A stretch of 64,000 nt of DNA from JALYXI01 sp963716685. Lineage in GTDB: Bacteria; Acidobacteriota; Terriglobia; Bryobacterales; Bryobacteraceae. The position numbers were made by a program, and so were the translations under genes. Where the stretch lies: the NCBI GenBank assembly GCA_963716685.1, contig CAVQTR010000006.1, positions 310,001 through 374,000 on the forward strand. Direction: 5' to 3'. Below, piece by piece: positions 17,385 through 25,552 of the stretch (position 1 is the stretch's first letter; the number at the start of each line of letters is the position of its first letter). The notes beneath the pieces were generated by a model, which made no database searches, had not been told where the DNA came from, and saw nothing but the letters and a program-made list of their open reading frames with translations.

Positions 17385-18184
17385 TTTCCCAGTTTCTCAT
17401 AGTAGTGAAAAATGCCCTCTGCCACCAGCTCCGCGGGGCCGGTGAGCGAAATATTCCCTTCCCACGTGATGTGCAGCGGCCCGGCCGGTGTCAAAACAGT
17501 CAGCGGACTTTGGGCAATGCCGCGCCGAATGGCAGCCGCGGCCGCTCCGGTGGTGCCAGTGCCGGAACTGTTGGTCTCCCCTGCCCCGCGTTCAAAGAAG
17601 CGCACTTCGATGGTGTTCGGGGCCACGGCGCGGACGAAGGACACGTTAGTGCGGTTGGGAAAATGCGGATGGCTCTCGATCTCCCGGCCCACGGCGCGCC
17701 AGTCGAAATCGAAATGGTCACAGATGAGCGCGCATTGCGGATTGCCGACGTTGATCACCGTGACTTCGCGCGGACCGGAAGAGAGCGGCAGGGCGAAGCT
17801 CTCGGCCTCAAACACGGGGCTGCCCATATCCATTTCGAACCAGTAAACCTGATTTTCGAGGCGGAGCAGCCGCAATTCCTTCTGGCCGGCGCCGGTGAGC
17901 ACAGTGACTTCCTCCGTGGCTTTGCCGTTGGCGATAAGAAACGCGGCGGCGCAGCGTGTGCCGTTGCCGGACATTTCCGGGATGCTGCCATCGGAGTTGT
18001 AGACTTCCAGCGCCGCTTTCGGGCCGCCGGTTACGACGATCCAGCCATCGGCGCCGATGCCGGTGTAGCGGTCGCAGATGGCGCGGGCGAGATCGGGCAG
18101 GTGGACGTCAGGAACATCGTTGCGCCAGGTGAGCAGGAAATCGTTTTTCGCGCCGTGCGCTTTGGTGAAAGGGATATGGGTCAT
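17381..18184 (-). CDS. dapF: Diaminopimelate epimerase with Ser in place of the second catalytic Cys
   Basis: 267 aa, normal length for DapF, which converts LL- to meso-diaminopimelate for lysine and peptidoglycan. The N-terminal half is canonical: 'FTKAHGAKNDFLL', 'DGSIPEMSGNGTRCAAAF' (first catalytic Cys), 'VNVGNPQ'-like 'VINVGNPQCAL'. In the C-terminal half, 'FFERGAGET' is normal, but the following loop reads 'NSSGTGTTGAA' where characterised enzymes have ACGTG; the second catalytic Cys is therefore Ser. Either this lineage uses a Cys/Ser pair or the protein acts on another substrate. ATG overlaps the preceding gene's stop by four bases (ATGA), and its own stop overlaps the next gene. Confidence 0.85.
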   Translation of the reverse strand: MTHIPFTKAHGAKNDFLLTWRNDVPDVHLPDLARAICDRYTGIGADGWIVVTGGPKAALEVYNSDGSIPEMSGNGTRCAAAFLIANGKATEEVTVLTGAGQKELRLLRLENQVYWFEMDMGSPVFEAESFALPLSSGPREVTVINVGNPQCALICDHFDFDWRAVGREIESHPHFPNRTNVSFVRAVAPNTIEVRFFERGAGETNSSGTGTTGAAAAAIRRGIAQSPLTVLTPAGPLHITWEGNISLTGPAELVAEGIFHYYEKLGK

Positions 18185-19743
18185 CGGAAGATATTGGGCG
18201 CGTTATCGGGACGCCGGTAGATCTGAATCACAGGACCGCCTTTCACCATGATCTCCTTTGCCAGAGAATACTTTGGCCCTTTGAGCCTGGCCTGATCGAC
18301 CGCGGTTTGTACCGGGTCGCCGGTGTAGGTAACGGCCCAGCGCTCCCATAGAAACAGATCGGGGCGCGCTTCCGTGGCCTGATACAGCGGCCCGTTATCG
18401 ATGTTCAGCACATTGCTGAGCGGGATGCCGAGCCGGCGGTAAATGCCGTTGATATCGCCCGAGCTCGACAGGATGGTTTGTCCACGGCGGTAATTGGCGC
18501 CCAGAAACTCGACGGCTTCTTCGGTCCAGGCGAGACGCGCCTGCGAATTGATCTGCGCTTCCTTCCATGTGATCCAGCTTTCGGGCCGCGGGAAAAGCAG
18601 CCACTGACCGGCGCAGGTGAACAGCAGAAGCATGGTAACGGGAAAGCGCATCCCGCCGGGCAGGATGGACACGAAGGCGCCACAGGTCCACGCGGCCAGC
18701 GGCAAGAGCGCCAGACCGTAACGGGTGTTGTACCAGGAGTGGGGCGAAAGCAGCGGAACGTGAATAGGAGTGCCGCCCGAGGAGTGCATGCTCCATACAT
18801 AGAAGAGCGGCGGGAGCGCGAGCAGCAGCACTGCCCAGGCCTTACGGTAGCACGCGAGGATGCCGACGAGGCCTGCCCAGAACAGCGGCGTGCCGAGGCA
18901 GAGGCGCGCGGCAGTGCCGAAGTACTGTATGGCGACCATCCAGTCGCCGAGGCCGGGATACGGTTTGCCGCCCTGGATGGCTTTGGGCGAGCCGGGGCCG
19001 TTGATGAACTCAAGGGCGTTATCGAAGACCCACCAATTGTAGGCGAACCAGAGCAGCGGGCCGAGACCGGCCACGGCGCTGAAGAGCACCGCGGCGCGGA
19101 GCTTCTGCGCGCGGGCGGCGACGAGGAAGAACACGGCGCAGAACGGCAGCAGCACCCAGCCTTCGTAGCGTGTGAGCGAGCCGCAGGCGGCGAAAAGGCC
19201 GGCGAGCGGGATGTAGCGCCAGAGCTGCGTTTCCTGAAAAACCACGAGGCTGTAGAGCAGCCCGAAGAGGCAGGCGAAGAAGACCGGCTCGGTCATGGCC
19301 GTGGACTGCAGGTAGAGCGCATTCGGATTGCAGACGAACACCGCGGCGGCCAGGCCGGCGGGAGCGGCGGCGCCAAAGGCACGGCGCGCGGCGGCGAACA
19401 GGAAACAGGCCGCGAGGACAAAGCACAGCACCGATGGAATGGAGCCGGCGAGGCCGGTGCGCCAGAGACGCATGTCGCGCACAAAGGGCAGCATCAGCGC
19501 ATGCGGGAGCGGCAGCCACACAGTACCGAATTCGCGGTAACCCGGCGTGCGCGAATCCACGATGCGGCGGGCGATGTTGAGATGCGCTTCGGCATCGCCG
19601 AAGAACATGAGCGAGCCGTTCGCGTAAAATAACCAAACAGAGAGCGAGCCGGCCAGCGCGGTGAGCAGCGCGGTTATGAAGAGCGGAGCGAACGGGAACG
19701 ATTTAGAAATCCGTGCAGGTTTTGAATTCCTGGTAGCGCTCAT
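18181..19743 (-). CDS. GT39-like polytopic membrane glycosyltransferase
   Basis: 520 aa with about eleven hydrophobic segments after a basic N-terminus. It resembles the PMT/ArnT (GT39/83) group, which transfers sugars from polyprenyl-phosphate carriers on the periplasmic face. Support: first loop with an acidic 'FFGDAEAHLNIARRI' (the catalytic Asp region, residue about 50) and 'STAMTEPVFFACLFGLLYSL' later. The C-terminal soluble region (about 410-520) is alpha/beta-like. The start at 19743 overlaps the PfkB kinase gene by 41 bp, and the stop overlaps dapF by four bases. Acceptor and donor are unknown. Confidence 0.82.
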   Translation of the reverse strand: MSATRNSKPARISKSFPFAPLFITALLTALAGSLSVWLFYANGSLMFFGDAEAHLNIARRIVDSRTPGYREFGTVWLPLPHALMLPFVRDMRLWRTGLAGSIPSVLCFVLAACFLFAAARRAFGAAAPAGLAAAVFVCNPNALYLQSTAMTEPVFFACLFGLLYSLVVFQETQLWRYIPLAGLFAACGSLTRYEGWVLLPFCAVFFLVAARAQKLRAAVLFSAVAGLGPLLWFAYNWWVFDNALEFINGPGSPKAIQGGKPYPGLGDWMVAIQYFGTAARLCLGTPLFWAGLVGILACYRKAWAVLLLALPPLFYVWSMHSSGGTPIHVPLLSPHSWYNTRYGLALLPLAAWTCGAFVSILPGGMRFPVTMLLLFTCAGQWLLFPRPESWITWKEAQINSQARLAWTEEAVEFLGANYRRGQTILSSSGDINGIYRRLGIPLSNVLNIDNGPLYQATEARPDLFLWERWAVTYTGDPVQTAVDQARLKGPKYSLAKEIMVKGGPVIQIYRRPDNAPNIFR

Positions 19744-20620
19744 CGATCTCCGCGCGGCTCAGGGTCCGGAAACGGTTCGGACCGAACTTCTCGCAGCAGA
19801 AGCTGCCCATCACTGATCCATAGATTACGGCGCGCCGAAGATCTATGGGATCGAGATCGCCGCTCTTCGGAGAGACGCCTTTGCCGGCCAGATAGCCGAT
19901 GAACCCGCCGGCAAAACAATCGCCGGCGCCGGTGGGGTCGAAAACGTCTTCGAGCAGATAGCCTGGCACCATGAAATGCGCGTCGCGCTGGAAGAGAATG
20001 GCGCCATATTCGCCGCGCTTGATAACCAGCGTGTGCGGTCCCATGTCCAGGATCGCGTTGGCGGCTTTGCGCAGATTCGTCTGGCCCGAGAGCATGCGGG
20101 CTTCGCCGTCATTGATCAGCAGAAAATCCCAGTCGTGGATGGCGGCGAGCAGCTCATCCCGGAAATCGGCAATCCAGTAATTCATGGTGTCGCCGCCGGC
20201 GAGCTTCGGCGCGCGCATCTGGCGAAGGACGGACTGCTGCAGCTCCGGCTGGATGTTGCCCAGCAGCAGATAAGGCGCGTCGCGATAGGATTCCGGCAGC
20301 TTCGGGCTGAAGTTCGCGAAGACGTTGAGATCGGTCGCGAGCGTGGTGCGATCGTTCATGTCGGCGGAATAAACGCCGGACCAGAAGAACGTTTTGCCCG
20401 GAACGCGCTCGAGACCTTCGAGATCGATCGAGCGGCTTTCGAGGAAGCGGATATCTTCTTCCGCAAAGTCGTCGCCGACCACGCCGACTATCCGGGTTTT
20501 TGTGAAATAGCTCGCGGAAAGAGCAATGTAAGTGCACGCGCCGCCGAGGATCCGGTCGACTTTGCCGTGCGGAGTTTCTACGCCGTCGTATGCGACGGAC
20601 CCCACCACCACCAATGACAT
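19703..20620 (-). CDS. PfkB family carbohydrate kinase
   Basis: 305 aa. PfkB/ribokinase fold with N-terminal 'VVVGSVAYDGVETP', the glycine-rich 'RILGGACTYIALSASYF' substrate region near 24-40, and the C-terminal signature 'DPTGAGDCFAGGFIGYLAG' carrying the catalytic Asp (near 235). Phosphorylates a sugar or nucleoside; the conserved 'TPHGKVDRILGGACTY' start is typical of a subgroup annotated only as sugar kinase. First gene of the overlapping minus-strand run that ends with the nucleotide-sugar dehydrogenase. Confidence 0.88.
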   Translation of the reverse strand: MSLVVVGSVAYDGVETPHGKVDRILGGACTYIALSASYFTKTRIVGVVGDDFAEEDIRFLESRSIDLEGLERVPGKTFFWSGVYSADMNDRTTLATDLNVFANFSPKLPESYRDAPYLLLGNIQPELQQSVLRQMRAPKLAGGDTMNYWIADFRDELLAAIHDWDFLLINDGEARMLSGQTNLRKAANAILDMGPHTLVIKRGEYGAILFQRDAHFMVPGYLLEDVFDPTGAGDCFAGGFIGYLAGKGVSPKSGDLDPIDLRRAVIYGSVMGSFCCEKFGPNRFRTLSRAEIDERYQEFKTCTDF

Positions 20621-20639
20621 CGCTTCAGTGTAAACGACA

Positions 20640-21281
20640 TCACTTCTTCAACAGCGGCGTGAGGTATTTGAGCACCGTGGCGGCGACGATCTGATTGCCG
20701 CGCGCGGTGGGATGAATGCCGTCCTGCTGCATGAGGCCGGGGCCGGACATGGCGACGCCCTGGAGCAGAAAGGGGATGAGCGTGAGTTTGTACTTCCTGG
20801 CCAGGTCGGTATAGATGCGGTCGAATGACTGGATGTAGGCCGCGCCGTAGTTGCGGGGAAGCGTAATTCCGGCGAGCACCACTTTGGCGCCGCTCTTTTG
20901 CAGTTGCACGATCATCTGTTCGAGGTTGGCCTCCGTGCCGGCGACGGGAAGGCCGCGCAGACCATCATTGCCGCCGAGTTCAAGAACGACAAGGGCGGGC
21001 TTGACGGCGAGGACGTCGCCGATGCGTTCCAGACCGTCAGTGGTGGTGTCGCCGCTGACGCCGGCGTTGACGACGCGATACCGGTAACCTTTGGCATCCA
21101 AAAGCTTTTGGAGGTAATCGGGGAAACTTTTGCCTGCTTCGGCGCCGAACCCGGCGGAGAGGCTGTCACCGAACGTGGCAATCACGGGCCGGGTATCGGC
21201 CGCGTGCAGGACGGCGGCGAAAAAGAAGAGGCCAAGCGAACGTCTGGTCATCCGAAACCGTATGAAGTCTTTGACTGTCAT
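20640..21281 (-). CDS. GDSL arylesterase/lysophospholipase (TesA-like), secreted
   Basis: 213 aa. SGNH hydrolase: block I 'ATFGDSLSAGFGA' (nucleophile Ser), block II Gly in 'NAGVSGDTT', block III 'ELGGNDGLRGL' (Asn), block V 'DGIHPTARGNQ' (Asp-x-x-His). A signal peptide precedes it ('LGLFFFAAVLHAA'). ATG 21251, inside the annotated start, would give a shorter but standard signal. Like E. coli TesA it probably cleaves acyl esters or lysophospholipids in the periplasm. It is divergent from a LolD-like ABC gene 23 bp away, the arrangement seen for tesA/ybbA in proteobacteria, which supports the assignment. Confidence 0.9.
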   Translation of the reverse strand: MTVKDFIRFRMTRRSLGLFFFAAVLHAADTRPVIATFGDSLSAGFGAEAGKSFPDYLQKLLDAKGYRYRVVNAGVSGDTTTDGLERIGDVLAVKPALVVLELGGNDGLRGLPVAGTEANLEQMIVQLQKSGAKVVLAGITLPRNYGAAYIQSFDRIYTDLARKYKLTLIPFLLQGVAMSGPGLMQQDGIHPTARGNQIVAATVLKYLTPLLKK

Positions 21282-21293
21282 AGTAGATAAGAG

Positions 21294-21298
21294 AGGAG
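21294..21298 (+). promoter_or_regulatory. Strong Shine-Dalgarno (AGGAG) that points to an ATT start
   Basis: AGGAG sits 6 nt before ATT at 21305. No ATG, GTG or TTG lies in the ABC ATPase frame between here and GTG 21368, which would cut off the conserved first strand. The site favours a rare ATT initiation codon, or a base error in the true start. Confidence 0.45.
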
Positions 21299-21304
21299 CA
21301 TTCC

Positions 21305-22042
21305 ATTCACCGCGCCATCATTTCGGTTCGTAATCTGACGCGCACAATTGTCAACGGACAGCACCGTGTGGAGATCCTGAAAGGGATCGATTTCACGATT
21401 CCGGCCGGGCAGTTCGCGGCGATCATGGGCGCGTCGGGCAGCGGAAAGAGCACGCTGCTGGGGCTGCTGGCAGGGCTGGATACGGCGACCACCGGACAGA
21501 TTGTGCTGGACGGCGAGGACATCACCGGGCTGGCCGAGGACAAGCTGGCGGTGGTGCGGGGCCGCAAGATCGGATTTGTGTTTCAGTCGTATCACCTGAT
21601 TCCCACTTTGACGGCCGAAGAAAACGTACTGCTGCCGGCGGAACTGACCAATCGGATGGACGGCGCCACAGAGCGCGCGCGCGAACTGCTGGACCGGGTG
21701 GGCCTGAGCGCGCGGCGGGAACATTATCCGGTGCAGCTTTCTGGTGGAGAGCAGCAGCGCGTGGCGCTTGCCCGTGCCTTCATGGTACACCCGCCGATCC
21801 TGCTGGCGGACGAACCGACGGGCAATCTGGACACGGCAAACGGCTCGCATATCCTTGAGCTGCTTATCGATCTGAACCGGCGCGAGAAGACCACGCTGGT
21901 GCTTGTGACTCACGATCCGGCGCTGGCCGCGCATGCCGACCGGCGGATCACTTTGCGGGACGGACGCATCCTGAGCGACGACAATCCGCAGGCGGATGTT
22001 TCCGAGGTGTCCGGTGCCGAACCAGTTTCAAACCTTCGCTAA
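21305..22042 (+). CDS. ABC transporter ATP-binding protein (LolD/YbbA-like)
   Basis: 245 aa if it starts at ATT 21305. Walker A 'GASGSGKSTLLGLLAG', Q-loop 'FVFQSYHLIPTLTA', signature 'LSGGEQQRVALARAF', Walker B 'ILLADEPTGNLD', H-loop 'LVLVTHDPALAA'. The 'DEPTGNLD' and 'YHLIPTLTAEENV' blocks place it with the MacB/LolD/YbbA group that powers FtsX-type permeases without moving substrate through a channel. The start is chosen because an AGGAG sits 6 nt upstream and because GTG 21368 would lose 'SVRNLTRTIVNGQHRVEIL', the conserved first strand. It overlaps its permease gene and is divergent from the esterase. Confidence 0.9.
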   Translation: MHRAIISVRNLTRTIVNGQHRVEILKGIDFTIPAGQFAAIMGASGSGKSTLLGLLAGLDTATTGQIVLDGEDITGLAEDKLAVVRGRKIGFVFQSYHLIPTLTAEENVLLPAELTNRMDGATERARELLDRVGLSARREHYPVQLSGGEQQRVALARAFMVHPPILLADEPTGNLDTANGSHILELLIDLNRREKTTLVLVTHDPALAAHADRRITLRDGRILSDDNPQADVSEVSGAEPVSNLR

Positions 22043-24572
22043 GATCGCGTGGCGGGAATCGCGCGCGTCGGCGACCAAGTTCGCCTTCGTGGTGCTGGCG
22101 GTGGCGCTGGGCGTGGCGTCGCTGACGGGCGTGCGCGGATTCAGCCGGGCCTTTCAGGCGGTGCTGCTGCGCGAGGCGCGGACGCTGATGGCGGCAGACC
22201 TTTCGGTGCGTGTCTTCGCGCTGCCCTCGGAACGGCAGACGGCCGAGATGCGGGACCTGGAAGCAATGGGTGTGCGACGCACCTGGCTGACCGAGACGAT
22301 CACGATGGCTTCCGACGTGAAGAGCGGAACGCCGCTGCTGGTCTCGGTGAAGGCGGTGGATCCGAAGGTGTACCCGTTCTACGGAAAGGTGCGGCTGGAT
22401 CCGCCGGGCCCGATTGCACAGGAGTTGACAGCGAACACATGCGCGGTTTCCGAAGATCTGCTGCTGCGGCTGAACCTGAAGGCGGGCGACGATCTGCGGA
22501 TCGGCGGGCAGGATTTCCGCGTGGTGGGGAAGCTGCAATCGGAGCCGGACCGCATGTCGGGAAGCCTGAATGTCGGACCGCGCATTCTGATGTCGCGCGA
22601 GGCTTTAGAACGAACGGGACTGCTGATTCCGGGCAGCCGCGCGTCGGAGCGATTCCTATTCCGCGTTCCGGACAAGGGAATCGACATCGAGCGGCTGCGG
22701 CGGCGGCTGAAGCGCGTGTTCCCGGATGCGCAGATTAACGACTTCCGGCAGACGAACCCGGCAATTGAGCAGGGCCTGGAACGCGCGACGACGTTTCTGA
22801 GTCTGGTGAGCCTGATCGCGCTGATTGTGGGAGCGCTGGGCGTAGCGACGGCGATTCAGGCGCATCTGGCGCAGAAGATGGATGGCATCGCAGTGATGAA
22901 GTGCCTGGGCGCGCGATCGAGCCAGATTATCTGGATCTACGTGCTGCAGACGGCCGGTCTTGGTATTGCGGGCGGCGTGATCGGGGTGATTGCGGGGCTG
23001 GCCGTGCAGCGGGCGTTTCCGTACTTCATCGGGCGCTATTTCAGCGTGAGCGCGCATGTTCCGTGGGACTTCGTGACGGCGGCGCAGGGCATGGCGATCG
23101 CGCTGCTTTCGACCCTGCTGTTCACGCTGCCGCCGCTGCTCTCGATCCGGAAGATTCGTCCAGGGCTGATTTTCCGGCGGGAGATGACGGAAGGCGGCAC
23201 AGGCGAAGCCGCATGGAAGCGATGGCTGCGCAATGCGCGCGAGAGCATCGCTTCGGCGGTGCTGATTCTGGCGGGCATTGGCGCCATCGCGGGCTGGCTG
23301 AGCTCTTCGGCGGAGATGGGCGCTTACTTCGTGGCGGGACTGACGGGCAGCATTCTGCTGCTGGCGGCAGTGGCGTGGGCGCTGCTGCGCGGGCTGCGAT
23401 GGCTGAGCCGCACGAGCGGGCGGAAGCTGCGGCCGAGTATCCGGCACGGGATTGCGAATCTCTACCGGCCCGGCAACCACGCGCAATCGGCGCTGGTGGC
23501 GCTGGGAATCGGCGTGATGTTTACGCTGACGGTGTATCTGGTGCAGCGCGGCATGCTGACGGAGATGATGAAGAGCGCGCCGCCGGGAATGCCGAACGTG
23601 TTTCTGCTGGATATGACGCCGCGCAACCGCGACGCGGTGACGGCGCTTATCTCGCATCAGGCAGGCGTGGAGCGGCCGCCGGAAACAGTGGGCACGGTGG
23701 CGGCGACGATCGCCTCGATCAACGGCGCTCCGCTGGTGCGCGGCAATGTGAAGGGTATGGCGCGGCGCTATGCGCATTCGGTCTCCATCAGCGCGGCGGC
23801 GAAGCAGCCGCCATTCACCACCGTAGTGGAAGGCAGGTGGTGGGACGCGAACACGACGGACTCGCTGGTTTCGGTATCGGAAGAAGCGGCGAAGGTGCTG
23901 AATCTGCATCCGGGCACGCGCATGCAGTGGTCGACGCCGAGCCACACGTTCGACGCGGTGGTGGCGGCGGTGCATCGCACCGAGAATATCCGGCTGACGG
24001 CGCGCATCGAGTTTTTCTTTCCTCCCAATATGCTGCAGGGCTTGCCGGTGATTTACTACGCGAGCGTGCGCGTGCAGCCGGCGGCAGTGCCGCAGCTGCA
24101 GCGGGCGATGTACCAACGGTTTCCGACGGTGACGGTGGTGAACGTGGCGGACGTGCTGCAGATTGTGCAGGACGTGGTGGACCAGATCTCGCTGGTGATT
24201 CGATTCATTTCGGCGTTCGCCATTTTGGCGGGCGCGATCATTCTGGCATCGAGCGTGGCGGGCACGCGGTTCCGGCGCATTCGCGAAGTGGTGATCCTGA
24301 AAACGCTGGGCGCGACGCGCAATCGAGTGGCGGAGATCTTTTCCATCGAGTTCCTGATTCTGGGCTTGGTGGCCGGTTTGATGGGCAGCCTGCTGGCAAC
24401 AGGCTTTGCGAATCTGCTGTTGCATGAACTGCTGGATTCACCGATGCGCTTCGACGCGTGGCCGAATGCGATCTGCATTGTGCTGACCGCTCTGGTGGCA
24501 AACGCGGCCGGGTGGCTGGCGAGTTTTCGCATTCTGGGCCAGAAACCCCTCGAAGTTTTACGGCACGAATAA
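21996..24572 (+). CDS. FtsX-like ABC permease (YbbP type)
   Basis: 858 aa (852 if GTG 22014 is used). It has the YbbP architecture: TM1 near residue 30, a periplasmic domain, a first FtsX block (about 260-400; 'FLSLVSLIALIVGALGVATAI', 'KCLGARSSQIIWIYVLQ'), a middle TM pair, a second periplasmic domain, and a last FtsX block (about 725-855; 'ILKTLGATRNRVAEIFSIEF'). With the upstream ATPase it forms a mechanotransmission-type exporter, possibly moving lipids or handing substrates to the divergently encoded esterase. Its first 29-47 bases overlap the ATPase gene. Confidence 0.9.
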   Translation: MFPRCPVPNQFQTFAKIAWRESRASATKFAFVVLAVALGVASLTGVRGFSRAFQAVLLREARTLMAADLSVRVFALPSERQTAEMRDLEAMGVRRTWLTETITMASDVKSGTPLLVSVKAVDPKVYPFYGKVRLDPPGPIAQELTANTCAVSEDLLLRLNLKAGDDLRIGGQDFRVVGKLQSEPDRMSGSLNVGPRILMSREALERTGLLIPGSRASERFLFRVPDKGIDIERLRRRLKRVFPDAQINDFRQTNPAIEQGLERATTFLSLVSLIALIVGALGVATAIQAHLAQKMDGIAVMKCLGARSSQIIWIYVLQTAGLGIAGGVIGVIAGLAVQRAFPYFIGRYFSVSAHVPWDFVTAAQGMAIALLSTLLFTLPPLLSIRKIRPGLIFRREMTEGGTGEAAWKRWLRNARESIASAVLILAGIGAIAGWLSSSAEMGAYFVAGLTGSILLLAAVAWALLRGLRWLSRTSGRKLRPSIRHGIANLYRPGNHAQSALVALGIGVMFTLTVYLVQRGMLTEMMKSAPPGMPNVFLLDMTPRNRDAVTALISHQAGVERPPETVGTVAATIASINGAPLVRGNVKGMARRYAHSVSISAAAKQPPFTTVVEGRWWDANTTDSLVSVSEEAAKVLNLHPGTRMQWSTPSHTFDAVVAAVHRTENIRLTARIEFFFPPNMLQGLPVIYYASVRVQPAAVPQLQRAMYQRFPTVTVVNVADVLQIVQDVVDQISLVIRFISAFAILAGAIILASSVAGTRFRRIREVVILKTLGATRNRVAEIFSIEFLILGLVAGLMGSLLATGFANLLLHELLDSPMRFDAWPNAICIVLTALVANAAGWLASFRILGQKPLEVLRHE

Positions 24573-24615
24573 AGGCTGGCCATATTCTTGCTTATTAGGA
24601 AGACGAGGGAATCTT

Positions 24616-25047
24616 ATGGCTGACCAACTGGAACAACTCAAACAGAAATATTCCGCCGTGATGAATCTGGTGCCGCAGTTAGGTATTCAGTTGCAGCATG
24701 TCAATATGGCCGGCAGTAAGCTTTATCTACAGGGCATCGCACCATCCGAAGAGGCCAAGAATAAGATATGGGATCAGATCAAATTGATTGATCCAGGCTA
24801 TTCGGACCTGACTGCCGACTTTTCGGTGGCGCCGCAGGCGCAAGCCCAAACGCAGTCGGCCGGCGCGGCAAGTAATGGCGCGAGCAGCCAGAGAAACTAT
24901 ACGGTTCAGCCAGGAGACACGCTTTCCGGCATCAGCCAGCGGTTTTATGGCAAGGCTTCGGAATACGCCAAGATACTGGATGCCAACCGCGACACAATCA
25001 AGGATGCCGACCACATCCGAGCCGGACAGACGATTCTGATACCGTAA
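24616..25047 (+). CDS. BON-LysM protein (Kbp/YgaU-like)
   Basis: 143 aa, close to E. coli Kbp (149 aa), a cytoplasmic K+-binding protein. Residues about 8-75 form a BON-like domain ('LGIQLQHVNMAGSKLYLQG', 'EEAKNKIWDQIKLID'), an Ala/Gln/Ser linker follows (76-96), and LysM runs from about 97 to 143 ('YTVQPGDTLSGISQRFYGK'). No signal peptide is visible. A GAAGACGAGGG-like purine stretch lies upstream of the ATG. It is followed 10 nt later by a small unknown gene on the same strand. K+ binding is transferred from the family and not shown here. Confidence 0.87.
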   Translation: MADQLEQLKQKYSAVMNLVPQLGIQLQHVNMAGSKLYLQGIAPSEEAKNKIWDQIKLIDPGYSDLTADFSVAPQAQAQTQSAGAASNGASSQRNYTVQPGDTLSGISQRFYGKASEYAKILDANRDTIKDADHIRAGQTILIP

Positions 25048-25057
25048 GGCTGACCAT

Positions 25058-25552
25058 ATGGGATGGATGAATCAGATCGGCAACATGCTGGAACGCTACT
25101 CGGGAAGCGGCACAACGCCGCCTCCGGCGAGCGTGAACGAAGATTTCAGCCGCGTGGCGCAGACTGTTCCACAGCAGGACCTGGGGCAGGCGGTGAGCGC
25201 CGCGATGCGGTCCGACCAGACTCCGCCATTTGGCCAGATCATCGGCAATTTGTTCGGCCAGTCGAACGACCAGCAGAAAGCAGGCATCCTGAACCAGCTG
25301 GTGACCGGGCTGGGCGGGGCCATACCGCCTGCGCTTAGTTCGCTGTTCCCCGGCGGGGGCCAGCAGATTACACCGCAGCAGGCTTCCTCCATTTCACCGG
25401 AAGCGGCAACGCAGCTGGCGGAGCATGCCAACACTCAGAACCCCTCGATTGTGGATACCGCCGGTAACTTCTATGCCCAGCACCCGCAGTTAGTGCAGGG
25501 GCTGGGCGCGGTGGCACTGGCGACGATGATGTCGCACTTAAGCAGACGTTAG
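25058..25552 (+). CDS. Small Gln/Gly/Pro-rich protein of unknown function
   Basis: 164 aa, no recognised domain. It starts 10 nt after the BON-LysM gene. N-terminus 'MGWMNQIGNMLERYSG' is amphipathic, then a Pro-rich linker, a helical region with 'AVSAAMRSDQTPPFGQIIGNLF' and 'QQKAGILNQLVTG', and a C-terminal helix 'GLGAVALATMMSHLSRR'. Composition and helices recall DUF937/YidB-like proteins, but I cannot confirm that. No signal peptide. Its TAG overlaps the convergent M14 peptidase stop by three bases. Confidence 0.72.
   Translation: MGWMNQIGNMLERYSGSGTTPPPASVNEDFSRVAQTVPQQDLGQAVSAAMRSDQTPPFGQIIGNLFGQSNDQQKAGILNQLVTGLGGAIPPALSSLFPGGGQQITPQQASSISPEAATQLAEHANTQNPSIVDTAGNFYAQHPQLVQGLGAVALATMMSHLSRR

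Noticed and set aside
22656..24425. 589-codon open frame on the minus strand opposite the FtsX-like permease
   Set aside because: Arg/His/Gln-rich, no domain; it is the reverse frame of a GC-rich gene with clear FtsX motifs.
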